A stretch of DNA of 7,187 nucleotides. Source: an uncultured Clostridia bacterium (GTDB taxonomy: Bacteria; Bacillota; Clostridia; Lachnospirales; CAG-274). Below the pieces are notes generated by a model. It was given only the letters and a program-made list of their open reading frames with translations. It did not search any database and was not told the origin of the DNA. The DNA lies in NCBI GenBank assembly GCA_946630405.1, contig CAMOYW010000044.1, positions 1 to 7,187 on the forward strand, read 5' to 3'. Both the position numbers and the translations under genes were made by a program. Numbering within the stretch: the first letter of the stretch is position 1; every line of letters starts with the position of its first letter. Positions 3,609 through 7,187 of the stretch are shown piece after piece.

Positions 3609-6228
3609 ACCAGCTTCCTCCGCTGTGAACCTCGGCTACAAAAGGCACTCCTATATCCACCGCATTTTCCATTTCCTCACGCAGTATAAGAGAAGCTCTT
3701 TCCTCTTCCTCTTTGGGCACTTCCAAAAGCAACTCGTCATGCACTTGCAAAAGGATCCTTGACTTAAGTCCTTCTTCTTTAAGCCTTTTATGCACCTTTA
3801 CCATAGCAAGCTTTATTATGTCCGCAGCCGTTCCCTGTACGGGCATATTCATTGCGGCACGCTCGCCGAATGAGCGCTGCATAAAGTTCTTGGCATTAAT
3901 TTCGGGAATATACCTTCGTCTTCCGAATACGGTCGTGGCATACCCCTTTTCCCTCGTATCCGTAACACATTTATCCATAAACGCTTTTATAGTAGGATAC
4001 GCCTCAAAATATCCGTCTATAAACTCCTGTGCTTCCTTTTTTGATACACCGATATCCTGACTCAAACCAAAAGCACTTATACCGTATATTATACCGAAAT
4101 TGACGGATTTTGCGGCTCTTCTTTGCTGCGATGTAACTTCATCAAAAGGAACTTTAAATATCAAAGAGGCGGTAGTGGCGTGTATGTCTTTATTTTCATG
4201 AAATGCTCTTTTAAGCTCTTCATCTCCGCTCATTGCCGCCATAACTCTCAGCTCTATTTGCGAATAATCGGCATCCAAAAACACGCAGTCCTCGGCAGGC
4301 TTAAACACCTTCCTAAGTTGTCGTCCAAGCTCGATCCTCACGGGAATATTTTGCAGATTCGGTTCTGTGGAACTTATCCTTCCCGTAGTGGTGACAGTCT
4401 GATTAAAGTTAGAATATATCCTTCCATCCGAGTCTATAACATCCGACAAGCCGTCACAATATGTGGATTTCAGCTTTGAATAAGTACGATAATCAAGCAC
4501 TCTGCCGACTATCTCGTCCTTATCTTTAAGTCCTTCAAGCACATCTGCGGCTGTTGACCAACCCGTTTTGGTTTTCTTTCCGCCCTTTAAGCCGAGCTTT
4601 TCAAATAAAACAGTTCCGAGCTGTTTCGGCGAATTTATATTAAACTCCTCACCCGCAAGCCAGTATATTTCTTTGCTGAGCTCTTCTATCTTCTCTTCAA
4701 GCAAAGCCCCTTGCTTTTTAAGTTCATCTTTATCGGCATAAATACCCGCAAGCTCCATATCTGCAAGTACATAGGTAAGAGGGAACTCTATATCCGCATA
4801 CAGCTTTTCCATGCCCTCCTCTTTAAGAAGTTCTTGCGCTTTAAAATAAACCCTGTAACTTATATCCGCCATGGAGCCGCAATAATTCACGGCGACCTGT
4901 TTATCTATTTCATTAATACGCTTACGTTTTACTCCCTTGCCGAGTATTTCTTCATCGGTGGGATGTTCTTCATTCAAAAACTCTTTTGCAAGTGCTTCAC
5001 AGGTATAATCACCAAGTGATGAATTGATAAGATACCCTGCAAGCATGGTATCAAACACCACGGAATCAAGCCCTATTCCCTTACGCTTCAAAACTACAAT
5101 ATCGGATTTCACATTATGCCCGATTTTGGGTATATCGCTTTCAAAAAAACTTTTTAAGGTCTCTTCAAGTCGGGGAAGCATTGCAACATAAGCAAAGCCT
5201 TCTTTGTCCGTAAAGGAAAAGGCTTGTATCATTCCATCACTGACGATAAGCTTATATGCACAAGGCAAAAAAGGATTAAGCTCGTTTAATACCGTCAACA
5301 GTTCTTCTTTACTTTCTACAAGCTTATAATTCCCCTTTGCTTCGTTAAGCTTTTTTTCACCGCTTTTAAAGCGTGACAGCATACTCTTGAATTCATATTC
5401 CCTGAACTTATCATAGGCAGTGTCGTTAAACATATCCTTAACGGCGGCAGAATCAAATTCGAGCGCTATCGGTGCATTCGTGTCGATAGTCACAAGAGTC
5501 TTGCTTAACCTTGCCTGCTCCGCAAACTCGACAAGATTTTCGGATGCTTTTTTGGGCTTAACATCTGCGGCATTTGCTATGGCATTTTCAACGGAAGAAT
5601 ACTGCTGTATAATTTTAATTGCCGTTTTCTCTCCGATAGACGGCACACCCGGCACATTATCGGATGAATCTCCCATAAGTGCCTTTACCTCTATAAATTC
5701 CTTGGGCGTTACTCCATAGGTGTTGGCAACATCCTTGGCATAATAGCTCTCTACCGTGGTAGTTCCCGACTTCGTTTTGGGTATACGCACAAGTATGGTA
5801 TCGCTTGCAATTTGCAAAAGATCTCTGTCGCCCGAAACGATCACCGCATTTATTCCTTCTCCGTCCGCTTTAACAGCCAGAGTTCCGAGCAGATCGTCGG
5901 CTTCATACCCTTCAAGTTCGGCAACTTTTATATTCATCGCCGTGAGAAGTTCCTTTAAAAGAGGGATCTGCGGTCTGAGTTCTTCGGGCATGGATTTTCT
6001 TGTACCCTTATACTCTTCAAACATTTTATGCCTAAACGTGGGAGCATGCACATCAAAGCACACCACACAATATTCGGGTTTTTCCTCTTCCATCAGCTTA
6101 AAGAAAATATTAAAAAAGCCGTAAACTCCGTTTGTATATACGCCTTTTGAATTTGTAAGCAGCGGAACGGCATAAAAGCCTCTGTTGATAAGGCTGTTGC
6201 CATCCACAAGCATTATTTTTTTATCCAT
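3595..6228 (-). CDS. polA: DNA polymerase I (5' nuclease plus polymerase; proofreading site degenerate)
   Basis: Fills repair gaps and replaces RNA primers of Okazaki fragments. With the ATG at 6228 it has 877 residues. Domains: 5' nuclease (about 1-290; acidic residues D9, E109, D111, D112, D134, D136, D187, D190), a 3'-5' exonuclease-like domain (about 300-465), and the polymerase (about 470-877). The polymerase has motif A DYSQIE (D654), motif B RxxxKxxxFxxxYG (R703, K707, F711, Y715) and motif C HDE (D831). In the exonuclease-like domain the DxE of motif I is missing and the motif III Asp is replaced (YCGSM, M453); only the motif II Asp remains (HNVKSD, D376). Proofreading is therefore probably lost, as in several Firmicutes. 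ATG 6228 is preferred over GTG 6237 because GGTGA (6238-6234) sits 5 nt before it; GTG would give 880 residues. Lies between the zinc-ribbon gene and coaE. Confidence 0.97.
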   Translation of the reverse strand: MDKKIMLVDGNSLINRGFYAVPLLTNSKGVYTNGVYGFFNIFFKLMEEEKPEYCVVCFDVHAPTFRHKMFEEYKGTRKSMPEELRPQIPLLKELLTAMNIKVAELEGYEADDLLGTLAVKADGEGINAVIVSGDRDLLQIASDTILVRIPKTKSGTTTVESYYAKDVANTYGVTPKEFIEVKALMGDSSDNVPGVPSIGEKTAIKIIQQYSSVENAIANAADVKPKKASENLVEFAEQARLSKTLVTIDTNAPIALEFDSAAVKDMFNDTAYDKFREYEFKSMLSRFKSGEKKLNEAKGNYKLVESKEELLTVLNELNPFLPCAYKLIVSDGMIQAFSFTDKEGFAYVAMLPRLEETLKSFFESDIPKIGHNVKSDIVVLKRKGIGLDSVVFDTMLAGYLINSSLGDYTCEALAKEFLNEEHPTDEEILGKGVKRKRINEIDKQVAVNYCGSMADISYRVYFKAQELLKEEGMEKLYADIEFPLTYVLADMELAGIYADKDELKKQGALLEEKIEELSKEIYWLAGEEFNINSPKQLGTVLFEKLGLKGGKKTKTGWSTAADVLEGLKDKDEIVGRVLDYRTYSKLKSTYCDGLSDVIDSDGRIYSNFNQTVTTTGRISSTEPNLQNIPVRIELGRQLRKVFKPAEDCVFLDADYSQIELRVMAAMSGDEELKRAFHENKDIHATTASLIFKVPFDEVTSQQRRAAKSVNFGIIYGISAFGLSQDIGVSKKEAQEFIDGYFEAYPTIKAFMDKCVTDTREKGYATTVFGRRRYIPEINAKNFMQRSFGERAAMNMPVQGTAADIIKLAMVKVHKRLKEEGLKSRILLQVHDELLLEVPKEEEERASLILREEMENAVDIGVPFVAEVHSGGSWYELK
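3617..3621 (-). promoter_or_regulatory. Ribosome binding site of coaE inside polA
   Basis: GGAGG lies 8 nt before the coaE ATG, inside the codons for the last residues of PolA (GGSWYELK). Ribosomes ending polA translation would pass over it, so the two genes are probably translationally coupled. Confidence 0.75.
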
Positions 6229-6233
6229 ATCGT

Positions 6234-6238
6234 TCACC
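6234..6238 (-). promoter_or_regulatory. Start-deciding ribosome binding site of polA
   Basis: GGTGA, a match to the 3' half of the extended AAGGAGGTGA signal, lies 5 nt before ATG 6228 and contains the TGA stop codon of the zinc-ribbon gene. It favours ATG 6228 over the GTG at 6237, which has no clear signal upstream. The overlap implies coupled translation. Confidence 0.55.
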
Positions 6239-6647
6239 CGAAAAACGCTTCAAAAAGAGAAGTTCCGTTCAAAGCGGCATATACCACTGCACACACACCG
6301 AAAGAAAAAAGAAGTCCGAATAACAGCATCACCGCTTTAAGCGGCTTACCAAATCCCTTGAAGAAAAACATATCCTCCGTTTCTTCTCTTTCATACTTTT
6401 GTGTGGCATAATTGAAGACTTCAAGCACGGTAACATTATCCGCCGTATCTTCGTTTTCGAGTTCATCGGGCGAGTCTGCCGATCCTCCGTCCTTCTCTTC
6501 CTTTAAAGCGGTATCAGTCTCCTCATTATCGGAAACCAATGTGTTTTCCTCTTTTATCTCTTCTTCGGCAGGTTCAAGCCTTTCACCGCAATAAGGGCAA
6601 AACGATGCCTCTTCATCTATATTGACATTGCATTTTTTACAAAACAT
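6234..6647 (-). CDS. Zinc-ribbon protein with acidic linker and C-terminal membrane segment
   Basis: Function unknown; 137 residues. The N-terminus is a small zinc ribbon, C3-x2-C6 and C17-x2-C20 followed by GERL, which should bind one zinc ion. Residues 25-70 are very rich in Glu and Asp and probably unfolded. Residues about 71-90 are more mixed. A hydrophobic segment (about 104-126) ends in a short tail, ALNGTSLFEAFFG. Basic residues K97, K101 and K104 precede the hydrophobic segment, suggesting that the ribbon stays in the cytoplasm. The start has GGAGG (6653-6657) 5 nt upstream. The gene begins 14 nt after the T tract of the ssrA terminator and ends 5 nt before polA, so it is the first gene of the polA-coaE cluster. 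Ribbon proteins of this layout are common in Firmicutes with varied roles; no specific role can be given. Confidence 0.82.
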   Translation of the reverse strand: MFCKKCNVNIDEEASFCPYCGERLEPAEEEIKEENTLVSDNEETDTALKEEKDGGSADSPDELENEDTADNVTVLEVFNYATQKYEREETEDMFFFKGFGKPLKAVMLLFGLLFSFGVCAVVYAALNGTSLFEAFFG

Positions 6648-6661
6648 AAAAGCCTCCGTTT

Positions 6662-6692
6662 AAAAAAATAAGCCCGGCAAAGCACCGAGCTT
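6662..6692 (-). terminator. Rho-independent terminator of ssrA
   Basis: On the minus strand, AAGCTCGG (6692-6685) pairs with CCGGGCTT (6677-6670; one G-T pair) across a 7-nt loop, followed by A and seven T (6668-6662). It starts 2 nt after the mature tmRNA end, and the ribosome binding site of the zinc-ribbon gene follows the T tract by only 4 nt. It may therefore act as an attenuator for the polA cluster. Confidence 0.87.
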
Positions 6693-6694
6693 TC

Positions 6695-7042
6695 TGGAGA
6701 TGGTGGGAATCGAACCCACGTCCGAAAACCCTTCGTCCGCAACTTCTCCCATTACAGCCGATTTTTTACATTCCCTTGTATGTACGCCAAACGGCAGGCT
6801 TACATACTCGGTAGCTTAATAAGATCTTTTCCGTATTCAAAGCATCATACGAAAAGTTCCTCATCGGTTAATGACACCGCTTACCTCAACTGATGAGCAC
6901 ATCAAGGGGCGATGAGCAGCTTAGGCTGCTACTAAAGAATAATCTTTGTCGTTTATTTTAAAAATTGTGGGTTTTTAAGGAAATACCCATTTCCAATGGC
7001 TATCGCAGATTTCAAAATCCCCGTCGAAACCATTGCATCCCC
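6695..7042 (-). ncRNA. ssrA: Transfer-messenger RNA (tmRNA)
   Basis: Rescues stalled ribosomes and tags the unfinished protein for proteolysis, together with SmpB. The 5' end GGGGATGCAATGGTTTCGAC is typical of tmRNA. The 3' end carries the T arm GTGGG-TTCGATT-CCCAC and acceptor strand CATCTCC, which pairs with GGGGATG (one G-U pair), followed by discriminator A at 6695. The length of 348 nt is normal. The tag frame (6921-6956) reads (I)NDKDYSLVAA and then TAA. The stop lies in the loop of a perfect 6-bp stem (AGCAGC/GCTGCT), as expected for helix 5. The CCA end is not encoded: the genome continues GAAAG, so CCA would have to be added by the CCA-adding enzyme. The promoter is at 7077-7105. Confidence 0.97.
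6921..6956 (-). other. tmRNA proteolysis-tag reading frame
   Basis: Codons ATA AAC GAC AAA GAT TAT, then TCT TTA GTA GCA GCC TAA, give (I)NDKDYSLVAA. The part from N to the end resembles known tags such as ANDENYALAA and keeps the -AA end read by ClpXP-type proteases. The codon in the place of the usual resume codon (GCA, Ala) is ATA (Ile). The exact resume codon is inferred from alignment only. Confidence 0.75.
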
Positions 7043-7076
7043 ATATTGCAGCGAAACATTTATTTCACTTTATGAT

Positions 7077-7105
7077 ATTATATTATATTTCAGCAAATAA
7101 GTCAA
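7077..7105 (-). promoter_or_regulatory. Strong promoter of ssrA (TTGACT / 17 bp / TATAAT)
   Basis: On the minus strand, -35 TTGACT (7105-7100) and -10 TATAAT (7082-7077) lie exactly 17 bp apart, a near-consensus housekeeping sigma promoter. The predicted start near 7070 leaves a leader of about 28 nt that RNase P would remove to give the mature 5' end at 7042. Confidence 0.87.
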
Positions 7106-7187
7106 TAACGCCAAACGCGGATGTAATATTTTTTTAAGGAAACACTGATTTAATTAATCATTCGCATATTTGGCTACTGTTACCGCA
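7106..7187. other. Right edge, unassigned; possible tail of a minus-strand gene
   Basis: No feature is certain here. One minus-strand frame is open from the edge to TAA at 7154-7156 and would end in AVTVAKYAND. Just beyond it, GGAAACACTGATTTAA (7138-7153 on the plus strand) could be the end of an insertion sequence or plain intergenic DNA. Ten codons are too few to decide. Confidence 0.2.

Noticed and set aside
3436..6124. Several plus-strand open frames of about 100-120 codons opposite coaE and polA
   Set aside because: All are antisense to well-conserved genes, lack start signals and show no family features.
6412..6594. Ser-rich 60-codon plus-strand frame
   Set aside because: It is the complement of the acidic linker of the zinc-ribbon protein, where Glu codons read as Ser/Phe.
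6695..6730. A tRNA gene, because of the T arm and acceptor strand
   Set aside because: No anticodon arm fits. The matching acceptor strand is about 340 nt away, which makes it the tRNA-like end of tmRNA.

Overview
The window looks like a piece of chromosome from a low-GC Gram-positive anaerobe of the Clostridia (Ruminococcus-like Oscillospiraceae or Lachnospiraceae). The reasons are strong AGGAGG-type ribosome binding sites, rho-independent terminators with long T tracts, a long-form HPF, a Firmicutes-type DNA polymerase I without working proofreading motifs, and above all a secreted esterase ending in a type I dockerin, the module that plugs enzymes into cellulosome-like complexes. The genus cannot be fixed from this sequence alone.

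Plus strand, left part. Nucleotides 3-1253 are the 3' part of a gene whose start lies outside the window. It encodes an SGNH/GDSL carbohydrate esterase (CE12-like, rhamnogalacturonan or xylan acetylesterase type), a Pro/Thr linker and a dockerin, and it ends at a strong terminator. After an AT-rich spacer with a promoter, an 11-bp inverted repeat and a 5' hairpin comes a lipoprotein gene (1486-2223) made of two gapless 84-residue helical repeats. Its terminator carries the same 10-bp stem sequence as the esterase terminator.

Minus strand, right part, read right to left. First comes ssrA (tmRNA, 6695-7042) with a near-consensus promoter (7077-7105) and its own terminator. Directly behind it is a cluster of a zinc-ribbon membrane protein (6234-6647), polA (3595-6228) and coaE (3012-3608), joined by a 5-nt gap and a 14-nt overlap. 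There is no room for a promoter between the ssrA terminator and the ribosome binding site of the zinc-ribbon gene, so this cluster probably depends on read-through or on a promoter inside ssrA. Then comes hpf (2347-2892), with its own promoter framed by two perfect palindromes. It ends at a terminator that converges on that of the lipoprotein gene.

Functionally, the minus strand is housekeeping: ribosome rescue (tmRNA), DNA repair and Okazaki-fragment processing (PolA), the last step of CoA synthesis (CoaE) and ribosome hibernation (HPF). The plus strand is surface or extracellular: plant-polysaccharide deacetylation and a cell-surface lipoprotein. I see no CRISPR array, phage module or defence island. 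The least explained items are the repeat lipoprotein with its structured promoter, the zinc-ribbon protein coupled to polA, and the tmRNA tag that seems to begin with a non-alanine codon.
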